DNA of 64,000 nt from Bacillota bacterium. GTDB taxonomy: Bacteria > Bacillota > Clostridia > Acetivibrionales > DTU013. The notes beneath the pieces were generated by a model. The model ran no database searches. It was not told the DNA's origin and saw nothing but the letters and a program-made list of their open reading frames with translations. How positions within the stretch are numbered: position 1 is the stretch's first letter; the number at the start of each line of letters is the position of its first letter. Shown here piece after piece: positions 24,166-32,923 of the stretch. A program made the position numbers and the translations under genes. Location: assembly GCA_023412915.1 (NCBI GenBank), contig JAEZRE010000017.1:165909-229908 (forward strand). The letters are read 5' to 3'.

Positions 24166-26913
24166 CTATAGCTTCACGAGGTTTGCAAACGCTGCCATCA
24201 GTCGCTTCATTCCGTTGCCTTTGAAATTGATCTCCAATACATAGTCGCCTTTATCCAGAATTACTGCTGTTATTTTACCAACGCCGAATTTTTTGTGCAC
24301 TACATTGTCTCCCACCTTGAAATCGACTGCCGATGCACCCGATGGAGCTCCTGAGCCAGCGGAGCCGCCGGTGGCCCCTGCGGGCGTCCGCGAGGCCGGC
24401 TGCTGAGCCGCACCGAAGCCCTTGCTTCTATCCACGCCGAAACCGCCCGTTTGCGCCGCTCCTCCGAATGAACCTCCGCCAAACGAATTGCCTCCTATTA
24501 CAGAACTTCTGCCGCCAAATGCCTGTCCAGCGTCTCCTCTTCCAAACGACCTGTTTCCATTAGTGCCGCCAACGGCAGAGCCCCCGCCAAACGCAGGTCC
24601 CCCGCCGTATCCATCGTCAGCCCCGACGCCGCCGCTCCTGCCGCGCCAGTTAAGGAAGGAATCGGCTGTCTTCTCGCGTCTCCCTCTCATTTCAAGCAGC
24701 TCCTCGGGTATTTCCTTCATAAACCTCGAAGACCGGTTGTAGGTGGTATTACCGAAAAGCGTTCTGCTGTATGTGCTTGTCAGGTAAAGCCGCTCCCTGG
24801 CACGCGTTATACCGACATAGCACAACCTGCGCTCTTCTTCGAGCTCTTCTTCGCTGTCCATCGAACGCATTCCAGGAAAGATTCCCTCTTCGAAGCCGGG
24901 AATGAAAACCACAGGGAATTCAAGCCCTTTTGCGCTATGCAGCGTCATCAGGACTACGTGATCCTTCTCACCCTCGAGGTTGTCGATGTCCGAAACGAGA
25001 GAAATATTGGCCAGATAGGCCTCGAGGCCTTTTTCTTCGCTTTGCGACTCGAATTCGATGGCTCCTGAAATAAGTTCCTGCACGTTTTCAACGCGGGTTT
25101 TCGCCTCTTCGGTATCCTCGGCCTTCAGCTCGGACAATATGCCCGACTTGTTGATGACGGCGTCTATCAACTCCTGGACGCTTGCGCCTTCAGCCATTAT
25201 CCTGAAGCTTGCGATCATATCCGCAAATTCCACTAACTTGGAGGCTGATCTTTTAAGCTCCGGCACTTCGGACGCCGATGATATAATGCTGTAAATGCTG
25301 CAGCTCCTGCCGACAGCTATGTCTTCGGCAGTCTCGACCGTTGTGTTTCCTATGCCCCTTTTCGGAACATTTATTATCCTCTTCAGCGCTACGTCATCAG
25401 AAGGATTCGCAATAAGCCTCAGGTATGCGATGATATCCTTGATTTCCTTGCGGTCATAAAACTTCAGGCCTCCGAAGATCCTGTACGGTATGCCCAATTT
25501 CATGAAGGATTCCTCAAGCACACGCGACTGTGCGTTTATGCGGTACAACAGCGCGAAATCCTTGTTTTTCCTGCCTTCGTTCTTTATGAGCCTTTCGATC
25601 TCGCCTGCTATAAAGGCTGCTTCCTCATGCTCGTTATTCGCTTCAAAGTAGATGATCCCGTCGCCCTGCGAGTTGTCCGTCCAGAGCGTCTTGCTCTTCC
25701 TGCCCGTATTGTTCTTTATTACATTATTTGCCGCATCGAGTATCGTTTTTGTCGAGCGGTAATTCTGCTCGAGCTTGATCACCCTCGCATCCTTGAATTC
25801 CTTTTCGAAATCCAGGATATTTCTGATGTTTGCGCCCCTCCAACCATAGATCGACTGGTCATCGTCGCCCACGACGCAAAGATTCCTGAAATGCTTTGCC
25901 AGCAAGCTCACCAGCGTATACTGAGCAGTATTCGTATCCTGGTATTCGTCTACGAGTACGTACTTGAATTTTCTCTGGTAATACTCCATTACCGGCGGAT
26001 GGTCCAGGAACAGCTTTATCGTCATCATTATGATATCGTCGAAATCAAGCGCGTTGTTGTTCCTGAGCTTCTTTTGATAAAGCTCGTAGATTCGGGCAAT
26101 TTTACTGAGTCTGAAATCTGAGCCCGCCTCCCTGATAAATTCCGGGGGTTCCTTCAGTTCGTCCTTGGCTCTGCCGATCCTCGAAAGCACCTCCCTGACC
26201 GGAAAGTTCTTTTCGTTCAGGTTGAGTTCCTTTATGCTGTCCTTGATAAGCGTCTGCTGGTCGGAGGTGTCGAAAATCACAAAATTCCTGCTGTATCCGA
26301 GCTTTTCTATATCGCGCCGCAGGATCCTAACGCAGCAGGCATGGAAGGTGCTTACCCAGAGGCCGCCCACGCTCTCTCCCAGGATGCCCTCGAGTCTTAG
26401 CTTCATTTCCTTCGCGGCTTTGTTTGTAAACGTTATTGCAAGTATGGACGCCTGGTGGGCCGGATTGCTTTTCATCAGTTCGGTGATCCTCTGAGGAAGC
26501 ATATCCGATGCGCCTTTTATAGCCGTTCTATCCGGAGTGATGCCTCCGGCGCCCGATTCCCCGGCCTGTGACGATCCTGCGACCCGCGACGGCGCCCCGG
26601 CCTGTGACGATCCTATGCCCGCCGAGGATGCTGTGCCCTGTCCGTCAAGAATCCCGCGCATGATTGCCAGATCTTCGGTCGAAAGACCTTCAGGCACATA
26701 GCTGCCGTGGTATGCGTTGCCGTACTTGATCATATAAGCGATCCTGTTGACCAATACGGAGGTTTTACCCGAACCTGCTCCCGCCAGTACGAGCAACGGC
26801 CCTTCAGTCTGGAATACGGCCTGCCTTTGAGGCGGATTCAACTTTTTATATTCCTTCTCGAGAAGCTTTTTTCTTAATTCAATGAATTCCTGTTTATCTT
26901 TTTCTGTTATCAT
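24166..26913 (-). CDS. pcrA: ATP-dependent DNA helicase PcrA/UvrD
   Basis: This 915-aa superfamily 1A helicase shows LVLAGAGSGKTSVLVNRIAY (Walker A), LAITFTNKAAKEMKLRL (Ia), VDEYQDTN (II), GDDDQSIYGWRGA (III), LEQNYRS (IV), VLMTLHSAKGLEFPVVF (V) and CYVGITRARERLYL (VI). It acts in repair and in removing proteins from DNA. The C-terminus is the Tudor-like RNAP-binding domain (VGDNVVHKKFGVGKITAV). Two additions are odd: about 75 Gly/Ser/Ala-rich residues inserted between motifs I and Ia (with GSSQAG repeats), and a Gly-rich tail of about 120 residues before the Tudor domain. The ATG at 26913 is 8 bases after AGGTG. Confidence 0.96.
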   Translation of the reverse strand: MITEKDKQEFIELRKKLLEKEYKKLNPPQRQAVFQTEGPLLVLAGAGSGKTSVLVNRIAYMIKYGNAYHGSYVPEGLSTEDLAIMRGILDGQGTASSAGIGSSQAGAPSRVAGSSQAGESGAGGITPDRTAIKGASDMLPQRITELMKSNPAHQASILAITFTNKAAKEMKLRLEGILGESVGGLWVSTFHACCVRILRRDIEKLGYSRNFVIFDTSDQQTLIKDSIKELNLNEKNFPVREVLSRIGRAKDELKEPPEFIREAGSDFRLSKIARIYELYQKKLRNNNALDFDDIIMMTIKLFLDHPPVMEYYQRKFKYVLVDEYQDTNTAQYTLVSLLAKHFRNLCVVGDDDQSIYGWRGANIRNILDFEKEFKDARVIKLEQNYRSTKTILDAANNVIKNNTGRKSKTLWTDNSQGDGIIYFEANNEHEEAAFIAGEIERLIKNEGRKNKDFALLYRINAQSRVLEESFMKLGIPYRIFGGLKFYDRKEIKDIIAYLRLIANPSDDVALKRIINVPKRGIGNTTVETAEDIAVGRSCSIYSIISSASEVPELKRSASKLVEFADMIASFRIMAEGASVQELIDAVINKSGILSELKAEDTEEAKTRVENVQELISGAIEFESQSEEKGLEAYLANISLVSDIDNLEGEKDHVVLMTLHSAKGLEFPVVFIPGFEEGIFPGMRSMDSEEELEEERRLCYVGITRARERLYLTSTYSRTLFGNTTYNRSSRFMKEIPEELLEMRGRREKTADSFLNWRGRSGGVGADDGYGGGPAFGGGSAVGGTNGNRSFGRGDAGQAFGGRSSVIGGNSFGGGSFGGAAQTGGFGVDRSKGFGAAQQPASRTPAGATGGSAGSGAPSGASAVDFKVGDNVVHKKFGVGKITAVILDKGDYVLEINFKGNGMKRLMAAFANLVKL

Positions 26914-27032
26914 CCGATTCACACCTGTTTAAATAATATGAACGGGCAGGATTGCCCGAAAAATAGTATATCATATATAGGTGTCCTCTGTTATCCAAAA
27001 TGAAAATATATGGACCAACTACGTCGCCTGAA

Positions 27033-27073
27033 TAAAAAAGGCAGCGCCCGGACATCGCTGTCTGGCCTGCCTT
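27033..27073 (-). terminator. Terminator of the zinc-ribbon gene
   Basis: AAGGCAG (27038-27044) pairs with CTGCCTT (27067-27073), with a partly paired inner stem. T-runs flank both sides, so it may work in both directions. Confidence 0.7.
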
Positions 27074-27118
27074 GAATATTTTTTAATCATCTGGACTATG
27101 CTCCGTGCTTTGCACCTG

Positions 27119-28009
27119 TCAATATATCGGCGGCAAGCCGGACTGAGCCGACGAGATGGTTGACCACAGGTACTGTATCATAGCCCAATTAACGATAGCT
27201 GTGATTATCAGGAGTACGAGCCCTACGATCCACAGAATAAGAACTGCTCTGGCGAAGCTTCTTGTGTTTTTGTTGAAACCGCCGCTGAAACTCCAGATAA
27301 GGACCATTAGCAGATTAATAAGGGGTATGCCGGTAATGATAAGCATACCTACGAATTTCCATGTTTGCAGGGGTTTGATCTTTTCCGGTCTCATACCCGC
27401 TTCTGCCGACTGAACCGGCGCATCGGACTGCCGTACATTTTGGGCAGCGGAGGAGTTCTGTGTGTTTTGAGCTGCCGGACCTCTGAAGTTTTGAACCTGG
27501 GCAGACTGTTCAGGCTTGATCTGCGGAACCTCGGCCGATGCCCCTGCCTGCGGTTGTATCGGCTGCTGTGCTGTCTGCTGCGGAATTGACTGTACCTGTA
27601 CAGGTATCTGCGGTGTTATCTGCGGTGCTGTCTGCTGTGCCGGGATTGGCTGTGACGCCACCTGCTGAGGTGCTGTCTGCGGTGCCGGCGCCGGAGCGGA
27701 CCTGACCGGCTGTTCGGATACAACCTGCGCTTTACTTTCCCGTACGGGCTCCTCCCCGGATATCTCATACTGCACCGTGGCCTGCTGTATGTCCGGTATT
27801 TCTGAAGTATCGTTCCCAGCGGCTGCAGGTTCGGCTTCGATCACAGAAGTATCTGCGCTGACGGCGGTCTCCTGAGCGGCGGTCTCCTGCACGGCGGACT
27901 CCCGGACTGCCTTATCCGGAACGGTATCCTCAGTTTCGACCTTTACGCCGCAGTTCATGCAAAATTTCGATCCAACGGATAACTTGGTTCCGCAATTCTC
28001 ACAAAACAT
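27119..28009 (-). CDS. Zinc-ribbon membrane protein with Gln/Pro-rich linker
   Basis: The 296-aa product begins with a zinc ribbon, MFCENCGTKLSVGSKFCMNC (CxxC-x12-CxxC). About 185 residues of low-complexity sequence follow, rich in Gln, Pro, Ala and Glu, with many short APQQ/IPAQQ-like repeats. Two membrane segments end the protein, roughly residues 219-238 and 248-272. It looks like a membrane-tethered protein with a flexible cytoplasmic arm carrying the ribbon. Proteins of this build are common in Clostridia, but their role is unknown. Confidence 0.75.
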   Translation of the reverse strand: MFCENCGTKLSVGSKFCMNCGVKVETEDTVPDKAVRESAVQETAAQETAVSADTSVIEAEPAAAGNDTSEIPDIQQATVQYEISGEEPVRESKAQVVSEQPVRSAPAPAPQTAPQQVASQPIPAQQTAPQITPQIPVQVQSIPQQTAQQPIQPQAGASAEVPQIKPEQSAQVQNFRGPAAQNTQNSSAAQNVRQSDAPVQSAEAGMRPEKIKPLQTWKFVGMLIITGIPLINLLMVLIWSFSGGFNKNTRSFARAVLILWIVGLVLLIITAIVNWAMIQYLWSTISSAQSGLPPIY

Positions 28010-28106
28010 ATCATTTTCTCCCTTCGATCAATATCATGGAGATTTTTGTGAGAACATTATATAATATTTACCAGAATTTATCAAATCGTCTAAAATAATC
28101 TACTCA

Positions 28107-28180
28107 GCGAAACAGAGGGACGATTCTTTCGTTCCATTTTCCGAGAAAAATGGAACAAAAGAATCGTCCCTCTGTTTCGC
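28107..28180. repeat. REP-like perfect palindrome, copy B
   Basis: Two 34-base arms (28107-28140 and 28147-28180) pair at 33 of 34 positions around a six-base loop. The CTCTGTTTC end is repeated once more directly after the right arm. The right arm shares 24 of 27 bases with the palindrome in the his operon. It lies between the glutaredoxin stop and the start of the zinc-ribbon gene. No transposase gene is near. Confidence 0.8.
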
Positions 28181-28198
28181 TCTGTTTCAAAGCATATG

Positions 28199-28426
28199 TT
28201 ACTTGATCAGACTATCTATCGTACCCTGGTCAAAACCCACTATGATTCTGCCGTCTATATCTATTACCGGAACGCCTCTCTGTCCGGATTTCTGAACCAT
28301 ATCGACCGCCGCCGCCCTGTCTCGCGTGACATCTATATCTTCAAACGGAACATTCCTGGATTTGAGATAATTTTTTGCAACGGTGCACCACGGACATGTA
28401 GGTGTCGAATATACTTTTACTGTCAT
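28199..28426 (-). CDS. Glutaredoxin-like protein (NrdH/YruB type)
   Basis: The 75-aa product has VKVYSTPTCPWCTVAKNYL with the CPWC redox site, then GVPVIDIDGRIIVGFD with the cis-Pro and the usual C-terminal strand-helix. It is a small dithiol carrier in the cytoplasm, reduced by thioredoxin reductase or a similar system. A CsoR/CstR-type operator sits in its promoter, suggesting control by copper or by persulfide stress. Confidence 0.9.
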   Translation of the reverse strand: MTVKVYSTPTCPWCTVAKNYLKSRNVPFEDIDVTRDRAAAVDMVQKSGQRGVPVIDIDGRIIVGFDQGTIDSLIK

Positions 28427-28496
28427 ACTTTTACCTCCTCGAATTTGTTATCATTTATTATTTCCCGCTTTCGATTTTCTTCACGGGGCATATAAT

Positions 28497-28525
28497 ATTA
28501 TATACCCCCTACGGGTATATAATAA
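28497..28525 (-). promoter_or_regulatory. CsoR/CstR-type operator within the glutaredoxin promoter
   Basis: TATACCC-N5-GGGTATA (28501-28519) is a perfect 7-bp inverted repeat, the form bound by CsoR-family repressors. On the minus strand it fills the 17-base spacer between a weak -35 (TTATTA, 28520-28525) and a perfect -10 (TATAAT, 28497-28502). No csoR-like gene is in the window. Confidence 0.65.
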
Positions 28526-28625
28526 CAAAAATAATTTCATTAATCAAGTCCGAATTTTTTAACAGGCAGAACTGGCGTCATGCCGCGTATGACACAGTTT
28601 CATATAGCATAAGGAACCGCCGGCC

Positions 28626-29474
28626 TCAAGCCGCAAACCTCTTTCTCAGGAGAAACGTGGCAAAGAACGCAGCGGCAGCGATCAGTACTATTGTAGCACC
28701 CGTCGCGGTGTTCCAGTAATACGAACAGATCAGACCTGCGATGCCAGAGAACATCGAAATGCCGACAGATACTGCATGGTACTGGCGCACGTTATGCGTT
28801 ATGTTGCGTGAGGCGGCAGCAGGCAGCACAATAAGGGAATTGATTATCAGAAGTCCCACCCATTGTATCGTTATGGTTACGACTACCGCTATCGCAACTG
28901 TAAAGAGTATGTCTACCAAAAGAGTATTCACACCTCGGCTCGATGCGAGCGATTGATTTATACTCGTGAGCAGCACCTTGTTGAATATAACGAGCCACAG
29001 AACGATAATAGCGACAAAAGCAAGCAGCAGCAGCAATATTTCAAAAGGCGATATGCTGAGGATATCTCCCACCAGATACGAGGAAAATTTATTGAAATCG
29101 CCCCCCGCCGACATTATTACAAGGCCTATCGCAACGGCAGTAGACGAGAATACACCGATCACGGTGTCGGTCGAGGTCTTGGTCCTGTTTTTTATAATAG
29201 TGATTGTGACAGCGAAGACGACCGAGAACAGTATTGCGCCCCAGATCGGCTGTATACCGCCCAGCAGCGCCCCGAGCGCAACGCCCGTGAAAGCCCCGTG
29301 CCCGATTGAATCGGAGAAAAAGGCCATCCTGTTGCTGACAACCATAGTTCCCAACAGCCCGAAAACAGGGGTTAGCAGTAAAACCGCCAACAGGGCGTTT
29401 TTCATAAAGTCATGATTTACCCATTCAAACGGGAGAAGGAAGCCTGAAATATTGTACCAAAGCTCCAGCATCAT
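28626..29474 (-). CDS. znuB: Zinc/manganese ABC transporter permease (ZnuB-like)
   Basis: The 282-aa product is an ABC-3 family permease with about eight membrane helices. It carries the family's FFSDSIGHGAFTGVALG segment and LLIINSLIVLPAAASRNI, which contacts the ATPase. It imports divalent metal, zinc or manganese, across the cytoplasmic membrane together with the ATPase and binding protein encoded just upstream. It overlaps the ATPase gene by 4 bases. GGGGAGG precedes the ATG. Confidence 0.9.
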   Translation of the reverse strand: MMLELWYNISGFLLPFEWVNHDFMKNALLAVLLLTPVFGLLGTMVVSNRMAFFSDSIGHGAFTGVALGALLGGIQPIWGAILFSVVFAVTITIIKNRTKTSTDTVIGVFSSTAVAIGLVIMSAGGDFNKFSSYLVGDILSISPFEILLLLLAFVAIIVLWLVIFNKVLLTSINQSLASSRGVNTLLVDILFTVAIAVVVTITIQWVGLLIINSLIVLPAAASRNITHNVRQYHAVSVGISMFSGIAGLICSYYWNTATGATIVLIAAAAFFATFLLRKRFAA

Positions 29475-30283
29475 TCCTGCCTCCCCTCTGCATGTCCTTT
29501 GCCGACATCCTCCACATCCGCAATAAACCGCGGTATGCCGAAAAGCTTCAGCGTACGTTCATCATTGAATACCTGACCGGGCGTACCGCTGGTGATTACA
29601 GTCCTGTTCAACAGGACAATGCGGTCGGCGTATTTCGCAACGAGTTCAAGGTCATGCGATACCAGTATGATAGACAGATCGTAATTGCTTCTCAATTCTG
29701 AGACCGTGTTATAGAAAAGCTCGAGTCCTCCCTGGTCGACTCCCGATACGGGTTCGTCGAGCAGCAGCAGGTTCGGGACAGGCTCCAGTGCGAGCGCCAG
29801 AAGCACTCGCTGCAGTTCGCCGCCTGATAAAGCGCCCAGCCTCCTGTTTATGAGGTGTTCCGCCTTGACCTTGGACAGTCCCTCTATCGCCCGCTTTTTA
29901 ATGTTGGATGGTTTGAAAAGCCAGGCAGGCCTCGCAGAACAGCCGGCTATGAAAAGGTCGAGCACGCTTGTGGGGGTGCCGGGATCAAAATCGAGATGCT
30001 GCGGCACATAGCCTATAACGGGCATATCGCTCCGTATACCGCCAGAGCCCATGAATTTCAGCTCTCCGGTGTGAGGTATTTCTCCCAGTAACGCCTTCAG
30101 CAGCGTACTTTTACCCGCGCCGTTGGGTCCTATTATCGCTGTCATTTCGCCGCAGTGTATATGTATGTTTACGTTTTCGAGTATATCGAGCGTGCCCTTC
30201 CTGACTCCGAAGTTCTCGATCTTCGTGCAGCACAGTCCGCCGCACACTCCTTCACACCCTGGATTATTATGGTTTGTCGTCAT
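29471..30283 (-). CDS. znuC: Zinc/manganese ABC transporter ATPase (ZnuC-like)
   Basis: The 270-aa product is a complete ABC ATPase: GPNGAGKSTLLKALLG (Walker A), a Q-loop VPQHLDF, LSGGELQRVLLALAL (signature), PNLLLLDEPVSGVD (Walker B) and ILVSHDLELV (H-loop). It drives metal import with the permease and lipoprotein of the same operon. The N-terminal 25 residues before the core contain two Cys pairs (CEGVCGGLCC) that could bind metal, which is unusual. Confidence 0.92.
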   Translation of the reverse strand: MTTNHNNPGCEGVCGGLCCTKIENFGVRKGTLDILENVNIHIHCGEMTAIIGPNGAGKSTLLKALLGEIPHTGELKFMGSGGIRSDMPVIGYVPQHLDFDPGTPTSVLDLFIAGCSARPAWLFKPSNIKKRAIEGLSKVKAEHLINRRLGALSGGELQRVLLALALEPVPNLLLLDEPVSGVDQGGLELFYNTVSELRSNYDLSIILVSHDLELVAKYADRIVLLNRTVITSGTPGQVFNDERTLKLFGIPRFIADVEDVGKGHAEGRQE

Positions 30284-30294
30284 ATAGCCTTCCT

Positions 30295-31194
30295 TTACTC
30301 CAATGCTTCCTTTAATGTCCTGCCATTCTGCCGCATCGTTTCGATGTAGGCGTCAAACGCATCGGGAGCAGAAACGCCGGTTACCGCGGGGTCAAGCGTA
30401 TATACCTTTGCGCCTGTTTCACGGGCGATGGCGTCCGCAGCCTTCGAGGAATACTGAGGCTCTGCGAACAAAGCTCTGCTGCCGGTCTTCTTTACTATGT
30501 CGATTATACTTCCAAGCTCCTTGGGCGACGGTTCGGTGCCGGGCTCCCTCTCCACAACAGCCGCTATGTCCAGATTGAATTCCTGGGCAAAGTACGGAAA
30601 GGCCTCGTGGAAAGTGACTATATCCCTGTTCTTCAAGCCGTCCAGTTCCTTATGCATCTCTTCCTTCAACGACTCGAGCTTTTCAACGTATGCGGCCTTA
30701 TTCTTCGAATACTGCCCGGCATGTGACGGATCGGCCTCGGAAAGCTGAGAGGCGATATTTTCAACACACGCGATCTCATTCGTTATACTGACCCAAACGT
30801 GCGGGTTTTCGACTCCGTCGCTGTCCTTGACGAGAGGAATGCCCTCCGCCGCCGTAATGATCCTGAGATCCTTCCGCTGTTTTAAAACATCCTCCAGAAA
30901 CGCTTCCATTCCTGCTCCGTTTATCACGAAAGCGTCGGCCTGTTCAAGCGTCTTGAGGTCGTCAGGCTTGAGTGAGTAATCATGCAGACACCCTGTCTGG
31001 GGTTTTGTCATATTGCTTACCGCAACGCCGGGGATGTCTCTTGTTATATTGATCGTTGCTATATAAACCGGATAGAACGATGTAACGATATTAAAACCTG
31101 TTTTTTCCGCAGACATGGTGCCCCCTGTCCTCCCGCAGCCGGCCTGCGTTAACGCCAGTACAAACATGAGCATTGCTGCAATAACTTTTTTCAT
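30295..31194 (-). CDS. znuA: Metal ABC transporter substrate-binding lipoprotein (ZnuA-like)
   Basis: The mature product is a cluster A-I solute-binding protein. The likely metal ligands are His in GCLHDYSLKP, His in NPHVWVS and His in TFHEAFPYFAQEF, with an acidic residue near FAEPQYSSKAAD. The start at 31194 gives MKKVIAAMLMFVLALTQAGC, a lipoprotein signal; the -3 residue before Cys is Gln, which is not typical. An upstream in-frame start at 31311 lacks sense. The His-rich acidic loop of zinc-specific ZnuA is missing, so zinc or manganese cannot be decided. It lies 49 bases after the solute-binding gene upstream. Confidence 0.9.
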   Translation of the reverse strand: MKKVIAAMLMFVLALTQAGCGRTGGTMSAEKTGFNIVTSFYPVYIATINITRDIPGVAVSNMTKPQTGCLHDYSLKPDDLKTLEQADAFVINGAGMEAFLEDVLKQRKDLRIITAAEGIPLVKDSDGVENPHVWVSITNEIACVENIASQLSEADPSHAGQYSKNKAAYVEKLESLKEEMHKELDGLKNRDIVTFHEAFPYFAQEFNLDIAAVVEREPGTEPSPKELGSIIDIVKKTGSRALFAEPQYSSKAADAIARETGAKVYTLDPAVTGVSAPDAFDAYIETMRQNGRTLKEALE

Positions 31195-31243
31195 AAGAAT
31201 TGGTTCTCCCGCCCGATACGTCAACAACCTGTTCTGAAAAGCG

Positions 31244-32797
31244 TCAACGATCCTTTCTGAATCGATCGGCCTGTCTTTGCACCTCGGCGACCAGATTGTC
31301 CACGCCTGCATCCTTTTGGTCCTTTATAAACGCATCTGCTTTACTTTCGTCATAATCCCCTATGTATACGCTTCGATCCATATCCGAAACCGATATCTGC
31401 CTCAAGGTCTTTATCGAGTCGACAGTCGAGTAATCCGGAACGAATCCGTTGAGAGGAGGATATTTTGATTTTTTCTCAATTATATCATAATACTGAGCTA
31501 TTTCACCTTTCAATCCGGGCGTATTGGCACGCTCGTAGTCGATATTTCTGAAAGGCGCCTTCCATGGCCAGTTAAAGAAGGAATATTCCATGGTTACCCC
31601 CTCCGGAGGCTCTATATAATCTTCTTTTTCAACATAATGCTTGCCTTTGACCCCGTACATATATAGATCGTAATTCTCCTGGGAGGCTTCCAGCCAGTCG
31701 ATGAACAGGAGCACTCTTTCCGCATTTGCGGATTTTGCATTTATCGCTGTGCCGTTTTCCATCGGAGAAATTCTGGCGGAAAAACCATCATTCAACTGAT
31801 AAGGTTTATAGTTCCATTCGGTTATACCTTGCGTACGCAGTATTGCGTTATAGTTGAAATGATCCCCGAGCCTGCCTATGTAGGAAGACCATCTTCCGCT
31901 TGTGAGCATGCCTTGATCGATCTGTGCTATACCTACGTTTCTGCCGTTTTTCATCAGATAGCCGTTATCCTTCCAGCTTCTTATCCTGTTGAGGCAATCC
32001 TTGTAGACAGGCGTCTGTTCCCATGCCATTATCTTCACATCAGGATCATCCCATTTGTAGACCAGACCCAATTGATAATCCAGAATCACATACCCGTACG
32101 CGTCCGCAAACAGTCCTACTGTCGTATCATAATAATTCATCGGGATAATATCGGGATCTTTTTCTTTTATAGTTTCAAGGTAATTTTCATAATCGGAGTA
32201 ATTCTTTATTTCCGGTATATTGTACTTCTCCATCAGATCCTGCCTTACTATTGCACAGACCCTGTTCGCAAAAGGTATCCTTGCCGGTATTACGTAAACC
32301 TTGCCTTTAACCTTGATAGAGTCGATATCATCCTGCGAAAACTGTCTAAAATAATTGGGAGCGCTCTGCGGGAACAGTTTTGTCAGATCGGCCACGTAGC
32401 CCTCGTTTGCCAATGTTTCCATGGAAACCGGGAACCCGTTGAAATATTGGAAGGCGTCGCAAGGCAGACCGGATGCTATGTCCGACTTGATTTTATCGAG
32501 ATAATATTCCGGTCGCTCGTAAATACATTTAAAATGTATTTCAGTATTAGTTTCCTGCTTGAGCTTGCTGTTGACAGCCTGCAAAACCTCCGTAGCAGTA
32601 GGGATTTCCTGTCCTAAAAAATAGAAGGTAAGCTCGGTGAATTTTAGATTTCCGGCGTCTATCTCAAAATCGGAAGCGGTCGGAAGAAATTCATCCTCCC
32701 CGCCGTTCCTGTCCCTGAGGAGCAGGAATGCCGCAGTCCCCCCCGCTATAAGCACTATGAGGACAACCGAGATGATAATGATCAGTTTCTTATTCAT
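31244..32797 (-). CDS. Extracellular solute-binding protein, membrane-anchored (paralogue 1)
   Basis: The 517-aa product resembles sugar ABC substrate-binding proteins of the LplA/DUF3502 group: GLPCDAFQYFNGFP, ETLANEGYVADLTKLFPQSAPNYF, a VKGKVYVIPARIP hinge and the C-terminal GDYDESKADAFIKDQKDAGVD. It has no lipobox; residues 3-27 form one hydrophobic helix (KKLIIIISVVLIVLIAGGTA) followed by charged residues, so it is probably tethered by an uncleaved segment. It is closely similar along its whole length to the product of the next gene. No permease gene of this transporter type is nearby. The znuA gene follows. Confidence 0.85.
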   Translation of the reverse strand: MNKKLIIIISVVLIVLIAGGTAAFLLLRDRNGGEDEFLPTASDFEIDAGNLKFTELTFYFLGQEIPTATEVLQAVNSKLKQETNTEIHFKCIYERPEYYLDKIKSDIASGLPCDAFQYFNGFPVSMETLANEGYVADLTKLFPQSAPNYFRQFSQDDIDSIKVKGKVYVIPARIPFANRVCAIVRQDLMEKYNIPEIKNYSDYENYLETIKEKDPDIIPMNYYDTTVGLFADAYGYVILDYQLGLVYKWDDPDVKIMAWEQTPVYKDCLNRIRSWKDNGYLMKNGRNVGIAQIDQGMLTSGRWSSYIGRLGDHFNYNAILRTQGITEWNYKPYQLNDGFSARISPMENGTAINAKSANAERVLLFIDWLEASQENYDLYMYGVKGKHYVEKEDYIEPPEGVTMEYSFFNWPWKAPFRNIDYERANTPGLKGEIAQYYDIIEKKSKYPPLNGFVPDYSTVDSIKTLRQISVSDMDRSVYIGDYDESKADAFIKDQKDAGVDNLVAEVQRQADRFRKDR

Positions 32798-32875
32798 ATC
32801 AACAATCCCTCCCAGTACCGGCCATACGCATTACAGGCTGCTGGCAATCACCGGTTATATAAAGTATGCACTCTA

Positions 32876-32904
32876 ATATTACCGTCCCAACCATATTGTG
32901 TCAA
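32876..32904 (-). promoter_or_regulatory. Promoter of solute-binding paralogue 1
   Basis: On the minus strand TTGACA (32899-32904) and TAATAT (32876-32881) are 17 bases apart. The -35 and the following ten bases match those of the paralogue's promoter. Confidence 0.6.
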
Positions 32905-32923
32905 TACAGACTCCTCCGGCACC

